From an uncultured Tenacibaculum sp. (GTDB lineage: Bacteria; Bacteroidota; Bacteroidia; Flavobacteriales; Flavobacteriaceae), in assembly GCF_947498805.1 (NCBI RefSeq), contig NZ_CANMLT010000002.1, forward strand, positions 496,001 to 560,000: a stretch of DNA of 64,000 nucleotides, in the 5' to 3' direction. The position numbers were made by a program, and so were the translations under genes. How positions within the stretch are numbered: position 1 is the first letter of the stretch; each line of letters begins with the position of its first letter. Below, piece after piece: positions 1 through 8,829 of this stretch. The notes under the pieces are model-generated. The model was not told the DNA's origin. It saw only the letters and a program-made list of their open reading frames with translations, and searched no databases.

Positions 1-501
1 TTTTTTCTAGTTTCAGAAAGTAAAACTCCTACATATGATACTTCAAAAATCATATTAGATAAAAAAATCGAAGGAGTTCAAATGGTTTTAGAGAATATAC
101 AAGAAGTTACTATAACAGAAGAAATTGTTCCTTTAACTGAAAAAAATGTGGATGAAATCTATAACCTGATTTGGTTAGTAATGCCAGGGTACTATAAAAA
201 AAGAACGTTTGATATGGGAAAATACTTTGGAATTTTTAAAAATGAACAATTAGTAGCCATAGCAGGCCAACGTATGCAAACAAATGATTTTATAGAAGTA
301 AGTGGTGTGGTTACACATCCTGATTTTACTAAAAGAGGATTTGCTAAACAACTAACCCAACATGTTACAAAAGATATTATAGAAGACGGAAAACATCCTA
401 TTTTACACACCACTAAAGGAAATCCAGCTATTAAACTTTATGAAAAACTAGGATACCAACTCACAAGAGATATGAATTGGTGGTACTTCACCAAAAAATA
501 A
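1..501 (+). CDS. GNAT family N-acetyltransferase, 5'-partial
   Basis: The reading frame is open from base 1 with no stop, so the gene starts outside the window. The ATG at 82 is internal: residues before it (ending KIEGVQMV) fit the middle of an FR47-like GNAT protein, where an LQMV-type segment precedes the acetyltransferase fold. Visible elements are the central strands (KYFGIFKNEQLVAIAG), the acetyl-CoA loop region HPDFTKRGFAKQL, and the C-terminal NPAIKLYEKLGY motif. Family knowledge says it moves an acetyl group from acetyl-CoA to an amine; the substrate cannot be read from sequence. It ends at a terminator hairpin shared with the convergent gene downstream. Confidence 0.88.
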   Translation, partial: FFLVSESKTPTYDTSKIILDKKIEGVQMVLENIQEVTITEEIVPLTEKNVDEIYNLIWLVMPGYYKKRTFDMGKYFGIFKNEQLVAIAGQRMQTNDFIEVSGVVTHPDFTKRGFAKQLTQHVTKDIIEDGKHPILHTTKGNPAIKLYEKLGYQLTRDMNWWYFTKK

Positions 502-530
502 AAGCTCAGAATTTCTTCTGAGCTTTTTTA
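501..530. terminator. Bidirectional terminator between convergent genes
   Basis: An 11-bp stem (AAAGCTCAGAA / TTCTGAGCTTT) with a short loop and A/T tracts on both sides begins at the GNAT stop codon. It can serve the plus-strand GNAT gene and the minus-strand gene ending at 548. Confidence 0.8.
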
Positions 531-547
531 TATTTCCGTTTTACGAA

Positions 548-1285
548 TTATATTTTGGTGGTAGTCATAGTCAATACCTGCTTCATCTTTTGCCCCATTA
601 TATCCATGTTCATGTCAATAGTTAAGTTTGAAACATTTCCAGTTTTTCTCTCTATGTAGGCAGTTCCTGTTAATGTTCCCGCACCAACTTCAGAAATAGT
701 TCCTGATATACCAATAGTTACTTTATCATTATCAATAGCAGTAATTTTGTACTCATAGTTCATTTTTACTCCCTCACCAGTTGTTTTAGATTCTTTCCAA
801 GCTGTACCTACTTCAACCGCTTCTTTTGGATACATAATACCGTTTGAATTCTCCTTAAAAGCATCAGCGCTTGCAGTACCTGAAATTACCTTTGTTTCTT
901 TAACCTCTCCCAATTTATCATAAGTAAACCCCATTACCGATTCTAAAAGAGGCTTCATCTTTACATGTGCTCCTTTTGCAAATGGGTTCATATCCTCTTC
1001 TTTTACATTTGAATCATACTTTATCGTCTTCCCTTGGGCCATCATATCAATTGTAGCATGTGTAAACTTCATCTCAGTACTATAATAATCATTTTCAAAT
1101 CCTGTAACCTTCATACTCATATCCATATTGATATCTAAATCCATCATTCCAATCATGTTCTGCTTCATGTTCATTTTTACTAAATAAACATCTCCTTACT
1201 CATAGTTCAAACGAAGTAAAGCTTTTTCTTGTGCTATTCCCACAGCAGAAATGGCCAACAATAAAAATAGTACTATTTTTTTCAT
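548..1285 (-). pseudogene. Secreted DUF6263-like protein interrupted by an in-frame TAA
   Basis: A start codon at 1285 opens a frame with a clear signal peptide (MKKIVLFLLLAISAVGIAQ), then LLRLNYE and a TAA stop at 1198-1196 (codon 30). After the stop the same frame continues without interruption (GDVYLVKMNMKQNM...) to a stop at 548. The second part (ATG at 1174, 208 codons) is Met-rich at its start and contains strands typical of secreted DUF6263-type proteins, a family resemblance I infer. A lysine codon AAA changed to TAA would explain the break. Translation from 1174 alone would give a protein without export signal. Either a recent nonsense mutation or a sequencing error; the rest of the frame looks undamaged. 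Confidence 0.72.
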
Positions 1286-1381
1286 GTTTTTTTTTTTTAA
1301 TTAGCTGGCAATATACACAAATATCCCTCCCTCTCATGGAAGCAACTAGTTACATATAGATAATTTATTTGGCTATTTTTT

Positions 1382-1406
1382 AACACTCCCTTAAAAAAAG
1401 AGTGTT
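1382..1406. other. Hairpin in the E1 upstream region
   Basis: An inverted repeat AACACTC...GAGTGTT with an A-rich loop lies 85 bases upstream of the E1 gene. The only other content of 1286-1491 is an AT-rich spacer. It could be a terminator for unlabelled upstream transcription or an operator; nothing decides between these. Confidence 0.35.
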
Positions 1407-1491
1407 AAAATTGAAAAATTATCAAATAAACTTTGATTCTATATTTTTTTTAGTCACATTTGATATTCCTTAAAAACCTTAGAATTCAAAA

Positions 1492-3489
1492 ATGAACAAC
1501 TTACAATCAGCTATACAATTCAATAAAAACAAACTCAGTAATACAACACTTCTTGATCTCTACAAAAAGATGTTATTACCAAGGATGATTGAAGAAAAAA
1601 TGTTAATTCTTCTTCGACAAGGTAAAATATCTAAATGGTTTAGTGGTATTGGACAAGAAGCTATTTCTGTTGGAGTTACTTCTGTTTTATCAAAAGAGGA
1701 ATACATTCTACCGATGCATAGAAACTTAGGAGTTTTTACCTCAAGGGAAATTCCATTACATCGTCTTTTTTCTCAATGGCAAGGAAAAGCCAATGGTTTT
1801 ACAAAAGGAAGAGATCGAAGTTTTCACTTTGGTACTCAAGACTACAAAGTAATAGGAATGATTTCTCATTTAGGACCTCAATTAGGAATTGCTGATGGAA
1901 TTGCCTTAGCTAACAAATTAAAAGAGAACAATCAAGTTTGTGCCGTTTTTACAGGAGATGGTGGTACTAGTGAGGGTGATTTTCATGAAGCTTTAAATGT
2001 TGCTTCTGTATGGAGTTTACCTGTATTATTTTGTATTGAAAATAATGGATACGGTCTTTCTACTCCTACTTCTGAACAGTACAATTGTGAACATTTAGCT
2101 GATAGAGGAAAAGGATATGGTATGGAGTCTCACATTATTGATGGGAATAATATCTTAGAAGTTTATACTAAAGTATCAGAACTAGCAGAAAGTGTTAGAC
2201 AAAATCCAAGACCCGTTTTAATTGAATTCAAAACTTTTAGAATGCGTGGTCATGAAGAAGCAAGTGGTACAAAATATGTTCCACAAGAGTTAATGGATTA
2301 TTGGGCTGTAAAAGATCCTCTAAACAATTTTAGAGACTTTTTAATTTCTGAAAATATCTTAACCAATGAAGAAGATGAAAACTTTAGAAATGAATTTAAA
2401 AACTTGATTCAAGATAATCTGAACATTGCTTTTGAAGAACCAACCATTACTTCAACAATTACAAAGGAATTGTCCGATGTATATAAAGCTTATGAACCTA
2501 TTAATATACCGGCAAATCAAGAAACTAAAAACATTCGCTTAATAGATGCTATTTCAGACGGTTTAAGACAAGCAATGGAAAAAGATGACTCTATTGTTGT
2601 TATGGGTCAAGATGTTGCTGAATATGGTGGTGTATTTAAAATTACAGAAGGTTTTGTAGAAGCATTTGGAAAAGAGCGTGTTCGTAATACTCCTATTTGC
2701 GAATCTGCCATTGTTTCTGCAGCTTATGGTTTATCTTTAAACGGTATGAAAGCTGTTATGGAAATGCAATTTGGAGATTTTGTTTCTACAGGGTTTAATC
2801 CAATTGTGAACTTGTTAGCAAAATCACATTACCGTTGGGGACAAAAAGCTGATGTAGTAGTAAGAATGCCTTGTGGTGCAGGAGTTGGCGCTGGACCTTT
2901 TCACTCACAAACCAATGAAGCTTGGTTTACCAAGACTCCCGGACTTAAAGTAATATATCCAGCATTTCCTTATGATGCTAAAGGTTTATTAACCGCTGCC
3001 ATAAATGATCCTAATCCTGTACTGTTTTTTGAGCATAAAGCGTTGTATAGAAGTACTTATCAAGATGTACCTACCGATTATTATACTTTACCAATAGGAA
3101 AGGCTTCTCTTTTAAAAGAGGGTAATGATGTTACTATTATTGGATTCGGAGCTGCTGTTCATTGGGCTTTAGATACCTTAAAAGAACATCAAGATATTTC
3201 AGCAGATTTGATTGATCTAAGATCTTTACATCCTTTAGATACAGATGCAATATATCAATCAGTAAAGAAAACCGGAAAAGTGATTATTGTACAAGAAGAT
3301 TCTTTATTTGGAAGTGTATCTAGTGATATTTCTTCCCTAATTATGGAAAATTGTTTTGAGTATTTAGACGCTCCTGTAAAAAGAGTAGCGAGTCTTGAAA
3401 CTCCTATTCCTTTTGCTGGAAACCTAGAGAAAGAATACTTACCTAAAGAACGATTTAAAGAGGAGTTATTAAATTTAATAGCTTACTAA
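1492..3489 (+). CDS. Fused E1 alpha/beta subunit of a branched-chain 2-oxo acid dehydrogenase
   Basis: This thiamine-diphosphate enzyme decarboxylates a 2-oxo acid and transfers the acyl group to the lipoyl arm of E2. Residues 1-330 are the E1 alpha half, with the ThDP motif starting GDGGTSEGDF at 155 and ending ENN at 183-185, followed by YGLSTPT. From about 346 (NIRLIDAISDGLRQAM) the E1 beta half follows, with MGQDVAEYGG and the C-terminal transketolase fold (DLRSLHPLD). At 665 residues it equals the sum of separate alpha and beta subunits, so this is a genuine fusion, common in Bacteroidota. Branched-chain substrates are the likeliest given the E2 next door, but pyruvate-type activity is not excluded. 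It is convergent with the E2 gene. Confidence 0.93.
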   Translation: MNNLQSAIQFNKNKLSNTTLLDLYKKMLLPRMIEEKMLILLRQGKISKWFSGIGQEAISVGVTSVLSKEEYILPMHRNLGVFTSREIPLHRLFSQWQGKANGFTKGRDRSFHFGTQDYKVIGMISHLGPQLGIADGIALANKLKENNQVCAVFTGDGGTSEGDFHEALNVASVWSLPVLFCIENNGYGLSTPTSEQYNCEHLADRGKGYGMESHIIDGNNILEVYTKVSELAESVRQNPRPVLIEFKTFRMRGHEEASGTKYVPQELMDYWAVKDPLNNFRDFLISENILTNEEDENFRNEFKNLIQDNLNIAFEEPTITSTITKELSDVYKAYEPINIPANQETKNIRLIDAISDGLRQAMEKDDSIVVMGQDVAEYGGVFKITEGFVEAFGKERVRNTPICESAIVSAAYGLSLNGMKAVMEMQFGDFVSTGFNPIVNLLAKSHYRWGQKADVVVRMPCGAGVGAGPFHSQTNEAWFTKTPGLKVIYPAFPYDAKGLLTAAINDPNPVLFFEHKALYRSTYQDVPTDYYTLPIGKASLLKEGNDVTIIGFGAAVHWALDTLKEHQDISADLIDLRSLHPLDTDAIYQSVKKTGKVIIVQEDSLFGSVSSDISSLIMENCFEYLDAPVKRVASLETPIPFAGNLEKEYLPKERFKEELLNLIAY

Positions 3490-3493
3490 AAAT

Positions 3494-3525
3494 AAAAAAG
3501 CTCACTTTGTAAAGTGAGCTTTTTT
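3494..3525 (+). terminator. Terminator after the E1 gene
   Basis: Stem AAGCTCACTTT / AAAGTGAGCTT followed by a T tract, directly downstream of the E1 stop; symmetrical enough to act for the convergent E2 gene too. Confidence 0.85.
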
Positions 3526-3543
3526 ATTTGATATATCTTCAGT

Positions 3544-4848
3544 TTAAAAATCTTGATTTACATCCCAAGATTCTAAAATTTCTTTAAACGTTTTAATAAA
3601 CATACCTCCAAGAGCTCCGTTTACTACTCTGTGATCATAAGAATGAGATACAAACATTTTGCTTCTAATTCCAATGAAATCACCTTCAGGAGTTTCAATA
3701 ACAGATGGCATTTTTCTAATAGCTCCCAAAGCTAAAATTGCTACTTGAGGTTGGTTGATAATTGGAGTTCCCATTACAGATCCAAAACTACCAACGTTGG
3801 TAACTGTGTAAGTACCACCTTGAATTTCATCTGGCTTTAATTGATTTGCTCTTGCTCTATTTGCTAAATCATTTACCTTCTTAGTCATTCCAACCAAGTT
3901 TAACTGATCTGCATTTTTAATTACTGGTACAATTAAGTTTCCATCAGGTAAAGCTGCTGCCATTCCTAAATTGATATTTCCTCTCTTGATAATCTTGTCA
4001 CCATCTACAGAAATATTAATCAATGGGAATTTCTTAATAGTTTGGGCTACTGCTTGCATTAAGATTGGAGTAAAAGTTAACTTCTCTCCTTCTCTTTTTA
4101 AATAAGCATCTTTTACCTTATTTCTCCACTTAACAATATTAGTTACATCAATTTCTATGAATGATTGTACATGCGCAGATGTTTGTACAGAATCTACCAT
4201 GTGCTTAGAAATCAATTTACCCATACGAGTCATTTCTATAATTTCATCTTCTCCACTCATAGTGATAGGAGTTGAAACTTTAGCTGGAGCTTGTTTTACA
4301 GGAGCCGCTACAACAGGTTTTACTGCTGGTTTCGGTTGACTTCCTCTATTTTCTATATAAGTTAAAATATCATTCTTAGTAACTCTTCCATCCTTTCCAG
4401 TTCCTGAAATAGTTTCTAATTCTGATAATGAAATACCTTCTGTTTGTGCTATACTTTTTACTAAAGGAGAATAAAAACGATCACTTGAAGAAGTATCTAT
4501 TGTAGTAGCTACCATTTCTTTAGCATCTTCTACTGTTTTTTCAATTTGAGCTACTTCTTTTGGTGCTTCTTGTTTTGGGGCTGCTACAGTTTCTACTACT
4601 GCTCCCCCTTCCGTTTCTATAATTGCAATTGTTTCTCCAACTTGAACAACTGTGTCTTTATCAAATAAAATCTCAACTAGGGTTCCTTCTACTTCACTAG
4701 GTACTTCGCTATCAACCTTATCAGTTGCTACTTCTACTACCGTGTCGTCAATATCAATAGTGTCACCTACTTCTTTAACCCATGAAGTAATTGTTGCTTC
4801 TGCAACACTTTCACCCATTTTAGGCAATTTTAATTCAAATCTAGCCAT
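3544..4848 (-). CDS. Dihydrolipoamide acyltransferase (E2) of a 2-oxo acid dehydrogenase complex
   Basis: The transacylase core passes the acyl group from lipoyl-lysine to CoA. Domains in order: lipoyl domain 1-80 with the lipoylation site in ATDKVDSE (Lys44), an Ala/Pro/Glu-rich linker, the E3/E1-binding domain around 124-168 (SPLVKSIAQ...GKDGRVTKNDI), a second Ala/Pro linker, and the catalytic domain from about 200. The catalytic motif near the C-terminus reads DHRVVNG: His406 is present but the usual Asp of HxxxDG is Asn410. The single lipoyl domain and 434-residue length fit a branched-chain type E2. It lies convergent to the fused E1, consistent with a shared complex; an E3 gene is not in the window. 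Confidence 0.92.
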   Translation of the reverse strand: MARFELKLPKMGESVAEATITSWVKEVGDTIDIDDTVVEVATDKVDSEVPSEVEGTLVEILFDKDTVVQVGETIAIIETEGGAVVETVAAPKQEAPKEVAQIEKTVEDAKEMVATTIDTSSSDRFYSPLVKSIAQTEGISLSELETISGTGKDGRVTKNDILTYIENRGSQPKPAVKPVVAAPVKQAPAKVSTPITMSGEDEIIEMTRMGKLISKHMVDSVQTSAHVQSFIEIDVTNIVKWRNKVKDAYLKREGEKLTFTPILMQAVAQTIKKFPLINISVDGDKIIKRGNINLGMAAALPDGNLIVPVIKNADQLNLVGMTKKVNDLANRARANQLKPDEIQGGTYTVTNVGSFGSVMGTPIINQPQVAILALGAIRKMPSVIETPEGDFIGIRSKMFVSHSYDHRVVNGALGGMFIKTFKEILESWDVNQDF

Positions 4849-5041
4849 TGTTTGTTTTTTTATTTGATTGCGAAAATACTAAAATTACCCCAATTTTTCC
4901 AATTTTTATTATTGAATTATTAAAATGAATTGGCTTATATTTTGAATTATACATAAAAAGTGAAGCCAAAAATCAACTTTTACATTATTATTCGTTGATT
5001 TTCAGCTTATAAATTGCGTTTTTAACAATTATTTGATTTTA

Positions 5042-5593
5042 CTAGTTTTCAGAATTCCTTTTTACTTTTTCTAAATTTCTTATTGCTCGTGTTAACTCTT
5101 CTTTAGCTCTATCTACTCTTATTTGAGCGTTAGACACTGATTTAGAAGCATTTCCAAATATATGTTTTCTGTGTGATGAGATATAATTTTTTAGTTCATC
5201 ACCTAAATGTTTGATCTTTTTACTAAAGCTATATGACACTTCGTCTTTTTCCAAAACCATTTTTAAAGTGCTATTGGTTAACTTACAATAAAACACTGTT
5301 TCTCCCTGCTTTATTTTTTTCCATACATAGGTACTTCCACTTCTTTTTACAGTAACATCATCTAAAGCATCTTCCAAGATTTCTAAAACACCTTCTTTTT
5401 TTGAAGATTCATGTTTCGATAAAAATTTATACGTATCATTTGAATTAGATACACTCGTTGAATTACTAATTGTAGTGGTTACGTCAGTATGCGTATTATT
5501 AGGAGGAGTTGGAGTTTCTGGTACTTGTGCGTTTAACAACGTTGGTATAAGGCACACTGCTACTTTAAATAGAATAAATTGAATTGCTTTCAT
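5042..5593 (-). CDS. Secreted hypothetical protein with C-terminal helix
   Basis: Not recognised. Residues 1-22 are a signal peptide ending LLNA-Q. A Thr/Ser/Asn-rich linker (about 25-55) follows, then a charged region and a C-terminal stretch from about 125 to the end that is rich in Lys, Glu, Arg and Ala and is likely one long helix or coiled coil (NAQIRVDRAKEELTRAIRNL). No lipobox or metal motif. It precedes the response regulator on the same strand order (its start is upstream-facing to 5700) and has its own -7 box at 5622-5629. Confidence 0.72.
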   Translation of the reverse strand: MKAIQFILFKVAVCLIPTLLNAQVPETPTPPNNTHTDVTTTISNSTSVSNSNDTYKFLSKHESSKKEGVLEILEDALDDVTVKRSGSTYVWKKIKQGETVFYCKLTNSTLKMVLEKDEVSYSFSKKIKHLGDELKNYISSHRKHIFGNASKSVSNAQIRVDRAKEELTRAIRNLEKVKRNSEN

Positions 5594-5621
5594 AATGCTA
5601 TGGTTTTAAATTTTAATACTT

Positions 5622-5629
5622 CAAAACTA
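5622..5629 (-). promoter_or_regulatory. -7 box (TAGTTTTG) for the secreted protein gene
   Basis: Minus-strand TAGTTTTG matches the Bacteroidota -7 consensus TAnnTTTG, 28 bases upstream of the ATG at 5593. Confidence 0.5.
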
Positions 5630-5699
5630 TAGGTCATATCTACTGAAAACAAAAGAATCATTCCTGTTAACCCTTCATTAACTCAACTTTAAAAACCTA

Positions 5700-6395
5700 T
5701 TAACCTATCTTAAATTCCAAACCTATTCCTCGAGAACTTTTAATAGATATTTCAGCATCTTTTTTAAAATACTTTCTTAGGCGACTGATAAATACATCCA
5801 TACTTCTCCCAGAAAAATAATCATCGTTTCCCCAGACCTTTTTCAAAATCTCCTCTCTTTTTAATAGTTGATTTTTATGATTAAAAAGAAACAATATCAA
5901 TTCTCCTTCTTTTTCCGTAAGCTGTTTTTCCAATTCATCATTAAACTTTAGCTCTAATCTACGAGGGTTAAAGGTATATTGTCCAATCCTTACAAGATTC
6001 TCCTCTAGTCTTTCACTAAGAAAAGTATTGGCTCTTTTTAAAATGTTTCGCAATCTTAAAACCAACTCATCTGCTTCAAATGGTTTTACAATATAATCAT
6101 CGGCTCCAAGTTTCAACCCCTTTATCTTATCCTCTTTCATTTTACGTGCTGTTAAAAACACAAATGGAATTTCGGGTTTTATATCTACTATATTCTCAGC
6201 CAGGGAAAACCCATCCATTTTAGGCATCATTACGTCCAATACACATATATGAAAATCTATTTTTTCAAACAATTCTAGTGCTTCTACTCCATCTTTTGCC
6301 CAGGTTACCTTATATCCAGAAATTTCTAAATATTGTTTTAAAATATTTCCAAAATCTGGATCATCCTCTGCTAATAAAATATGATTGACATTCAT
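5700..6395 (-). CDS. OmpR-family response regulator (RprY-like)
   Basis: Residues 1-120 form a receiver domain: acidic pair Asp11/Asp12, phosphoacceptor Asp54 in VLDVMMPKMDGF, and conserved Lys104 in DDYIVKPF. Residues about 130-230 are a winged-helix DNA-binding domain (Trans_reg_C) with LTEKEGELILFLFNH and GRSMDVFISRLRKYF. The start abuts the stop of the kinase gene with no gap, so the two are translated together. The receiver resembles Bacteroides RprY; that match is from memory. Targets are unknown. Confidence 0.93.
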   Translation of the reverse strand: MNVNHILLAEDDPDFGNILKQYLEISGYKVTWAKDGVEALELFEKIDFHICVLDVMMPKMDGFSLAENIVDIKPEIPFVFLTARKMKEDKIKGLKLGADDYIVKPFEADELVLRLRNILKRANTFLSERLEENLVRIGQYTFNPRRLELKFNDELEKQLTEKEGELILFLFNHKNQLLKREEILKKVWGNDDYFSGRSMDVFISRLRKYFKKDAEISIKSSRGIGLEFKIG

Positions 6396-7787
6396 TTATA
6401 TCTTTGGTATTTTAACTTTAAATATAGCACCTTTGTTTTCTCTACTTTCTATAGTAATATCTCCTTCGTGTGCTTTTATTACTTGATTGCTATAATATAA
6501 TCCTAAGCCTAATCCTTTTACATTATGTACTTCTTTAGTAGGTACTCTATAAAATTTGTCAAATAGATATGCCTGTTGATTTTTTGATATTCCAATACCA
6601 TTATCTTTAATGCTTATTTCAATATGGGTCGTAGTATTATATAGGCTAACATGTACCTCAGTTGCTCCATACTTCACCGCATTTTCCAACATGTTTAGCA
6701 AAGCTGTTGTTACATAAAATTTGTCGACAAAAACTTCTATATCATCCTTTAAAAAGCTTCTTTTTACAATAATATCCTTTTCTTCAATGGAAAGACAAAA
6801 ATCATTTAGAAGCGCTTGCATAAACTCATTTAAGAATACGCTCTCTTTTTGCAAAGTAATTTCTTTGTAGCCTAAACTATTATCCAATACTTGATCGATT
6901 AATTTTTGCAGTCTTATATTTTGTCGTTCAACCGTATGTATTGTATTATCTAGTAATTCTCGGTGGCTTTTTACTTCATCCTTTTTCAACATTTTTGTAG
7001 CAAGTGATAATGTTGCTAAAGGCGTTTTTAACTCATGGGTTATGTTATTGATAAAGTCGGTTTTTATATCTGATATTCTCTTTTGAGTAATTAAATTTTT
7101 GACGGAATAATACAGCAGGCCGAAAACAAATAAAAAGACAATAAAAGAGAGTACTAATAGGCCTTTCATCTGATTAAATACAATCGTATTCCATTGGTCA
7201 ATATTGATATAATCTTGAGTTTCAAAATACAACTGATAAAAACTACGTTTTACTTTGCCTCCAATTTTTTTAGTAAAAGAACGTTCTGTATGCCAAACAG
7301 AATTACTTATTTGCAAGTCTCTCTGTTCTTTAAAATCAGATCCCAATAATTTAAATACGGGTTTGTTTTCCCCTTTAAATATCGTATCTATTTGTATACT
7401 GTCAATAAGAATAATATTGGTTACTTTTTTATGGAATTGTAATCCATAGCCAAGTTTTTTTGTTTTAAGTTCCTTCTCATACTCTTTTATAAAATCATCA
7501 TTTAAAGAATCTGTAATTGTTCTTAATCGTGTTAAGACTTTTTTTTTGGAAATCGTTTTAAGACTATACTTATCAAGTGTTTTTATAAAAGTTCTCTGCC
7601 ATGCTTCATTTATTGAATCAATTTCTGGTGTATAATCATCAATTCTAGAAACTTCTTGATTTGCCTTATTTACAAACGACTCCTTTTTTAACATATAGGT
7701 GTTCTTTATTAAATAACCTTGAACAACAGACAATGCTAAAAGCCCCAATATAGAGGCAATGATTAACAAGTTATTTTTTTGAGTCAT
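6396..7787 (-). CDS. Membrane sensor histidine kinase
   Basis: Partner kinase of the response regulator that follows without any intergenic base. Membrane segments at about 7-26 and 208-228 enclose a periplasmic sensor region of about 180 residues. The HisKA helix holds His251 in FINNITHELKTPLATL. The ATPase domain has the N box (MLENAVKYG), G1 box (DNGIGIS) and G2 box (GLGLGLYYSNQV). The complete set of motifs suggests an active kinase. The sensor region has no recognisable PAS, Cache or heme motif, so the signal is unknown even though the heme genes lie next door. Confidence 0.94.
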   Translation of the reverse strand: MTQKNNLLIIASILGLLALSVVQGYLIKNTYMLKKESFVNKANQEVSRIDDYTPEIDSINEAWQRTFIKTLDKYSLKTISKKKVLTRLRTITDSLNDDFIKEYEKELKTKKLGYGLQFHKKVTNIILIDSIQIDTIFKGENKPVFKLLGSDFKEQRDLQISNSVWHTERSFTKKIGGKVKRSFYQLYFETQDYINIDQWNTIVFNQMKGLLVLSFIVFLFVFGLLYYSVKNLITQKRISDIKTDFINNITHELKTPLATLSLATKMLKKDEVKSHRELLDNTIHTVERQNIRLQKLIDQVLDNSLGYKEITLQKESVFLNEFMQALLNDFCLSIEEKDIIVKRSFLKDDIEVFVDKFYVTTALLNMLENAVKYGATEVHVSLYNTTTHIEISIKDNGIGISKNQQAYLFDKFYRVPTKEVHNVKGLGLGLYYSNQVIKAHEGDITIESRENKGAIFKVKIPKI

Positions 7788-7794
7788 AATACTT

Positions 7795-7802
7795 CAAAAA
7801 TA
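7795..7802 (-). promoter_or_regulatory. -7 box (TATTTTTG) for the two-component operon
   Basis: Minus-strand TATTTTTG ends 7 bases before the kinase ATG, so the transcript would be nearly leaderless. Confidence 0.55.
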
Positions 7803-7867
7803 AGAGAAGTTTTAAATAGATAGCCTTAAGTCTTCTTCATTAACATTGTATTAACCTAAAATAAAAA

Positions 7868-7890
7868 AGGTAAGATTTCTACATCTTACC
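7868..7890 (-). terminator. Terminator after hemF
   Basis: Reading the minus strand, GGTAAGAT...ATCTTACC followed by TTTTTTAT lies just past the hemF stop. Confidence 0.75.
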
Positions 7891-7899
7891 TCTATATTT

Positions 7900-8802
7900 T
7901 TAAACCCAACTTTTAGGTTTTGCTAACACTTCTAATAGCTTTTCTTCCTCACTTCCTTGTGCTGGGTGGTGATTGTATTTCCATTGCACTGTTGGAGGTA
8001 AACTCATTAATATACTTTCAATTCGTCCATTAGTTTTTAATCCAAATAATGTTCCTCTATCATGCACTAAATTAAACTCCACATAACGCCCTCTACGTAC
8101 TTCTTGCCAATCTTTATGCGCTTGGGTATAATCTATTTCTTTTCTTCTCTCAACAATTGGTACATAGGAGTTTAAAAAGCTATTTCCTACTTCTGTTACA
8201 AAATCATATCTATTTTGCATAGTAAACTCTTCCGTTTCTTTTAAGTAGTCAAAAAACAATCCTCCTAAACCACGTGCTTCATTTCTATGTGCATTCCAGA
8301 AATAAGAATCACAAGTTTCTTTAAATTTTGGATAAAAATCAGCATGATGCTTGTCACAAGCTTCTTTACAAACTGTATGAAAATGAACAGCATCTTCTTC
8401 AAATAAATAGTAAGGAGTTAAATCTTGACCCCCACCAAACCATTGGGTAACAATATTCCCATCTTGATCATACATTTCAAAATAACGCCAATTAGCATGC
8501 ACTGTAGGAACAAAAGGGTTTTTAGGATGAATTACCAAACTTAATCCACAAGCAAAAAAATCTCCACTCTCTACTCCAAATTGCTTTCTTAAAACTTCTG
8601 GCAATTCTCCATGCACTGCAGAAATATTTACACCTCCTTTTTCAAAAATGTTTCCATTTTCAATAACACGTGTTCTTCCGCCTCCACCTTCAGCTCTTTC
8701 CCATAAATCCTCTTGAAACTTGGCTTTTCCATCTACAACTTCTAATTTAGAAGTAATGGTATCTTGCAAGTTTTGTATATAGCTATAAAATTGTTCTTTC
8801 AT
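7900..8802 (-). CDS. hemF: Oxygen-dependent coproporphyrinogen III oxidase
   Basis: Uses O2 to decarboxylate two propionates of coproporphyrinogen III, giving protoporphyrinogen IX. The 300-residue length matches HemF. Family landmarks are GGGGRTRVIENG near residue 38-50, NPFVPTVHANWRYFE, WFGGGQDLTPYY, RGLGGLFFDYL and the C-terminal GRIESILMSLPP...W. It is separated from the main hem operon by the EI24 gene and the terminator at 9597-9627, and it has its own -7 box at 8821-8828. An aerobic-only enzyme here means that any anaerobic HemN must be elsewhere. Confidence 0.97.
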   Translation of the reverse strand: MKEQFYSYIQNLQDTITSKLEVVDGKAKFQEDLWERAEGGGGRTRVIENGNIFEKGGVNISAVHGELPEVLRKQFGVESGDFFACGLSLVIHPKNPFVPTVHANWRYFEMYDQDGNIVTQWFGGGQDLTPYYLFEEDAVHFHTVCKEACDKHHADFYPKFKETCDSYFWNAHRNEARGLGGLFFDYLKETEEFTMQNRYDFVTEVGNSFLNSYVPIVERRKEIDYTQAHKDWQEVRRGRYVEFNLVHDRGTLFGLKTNGRIESILMSLPPTVQWKYNHHPAQGSEEEKLLEVLAKPKSWV

Positions 8803-8820
8803 CTAATCTCAATTGAATTG

Positions 8821-8828
8821 CAAAAGTA
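8821..8828 (-). promoter_or_regulatory. -7 box (TACTTTTG) for hemF
   Basis: Minus-strand TACTTTTG in the 27-base gap between the EI24 gene and hemF, 18 bases from the hemF ATG. It suggests that hemF can be transcribed independently. Confidence 0.5.
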
Positions 8829-8829
8829 A

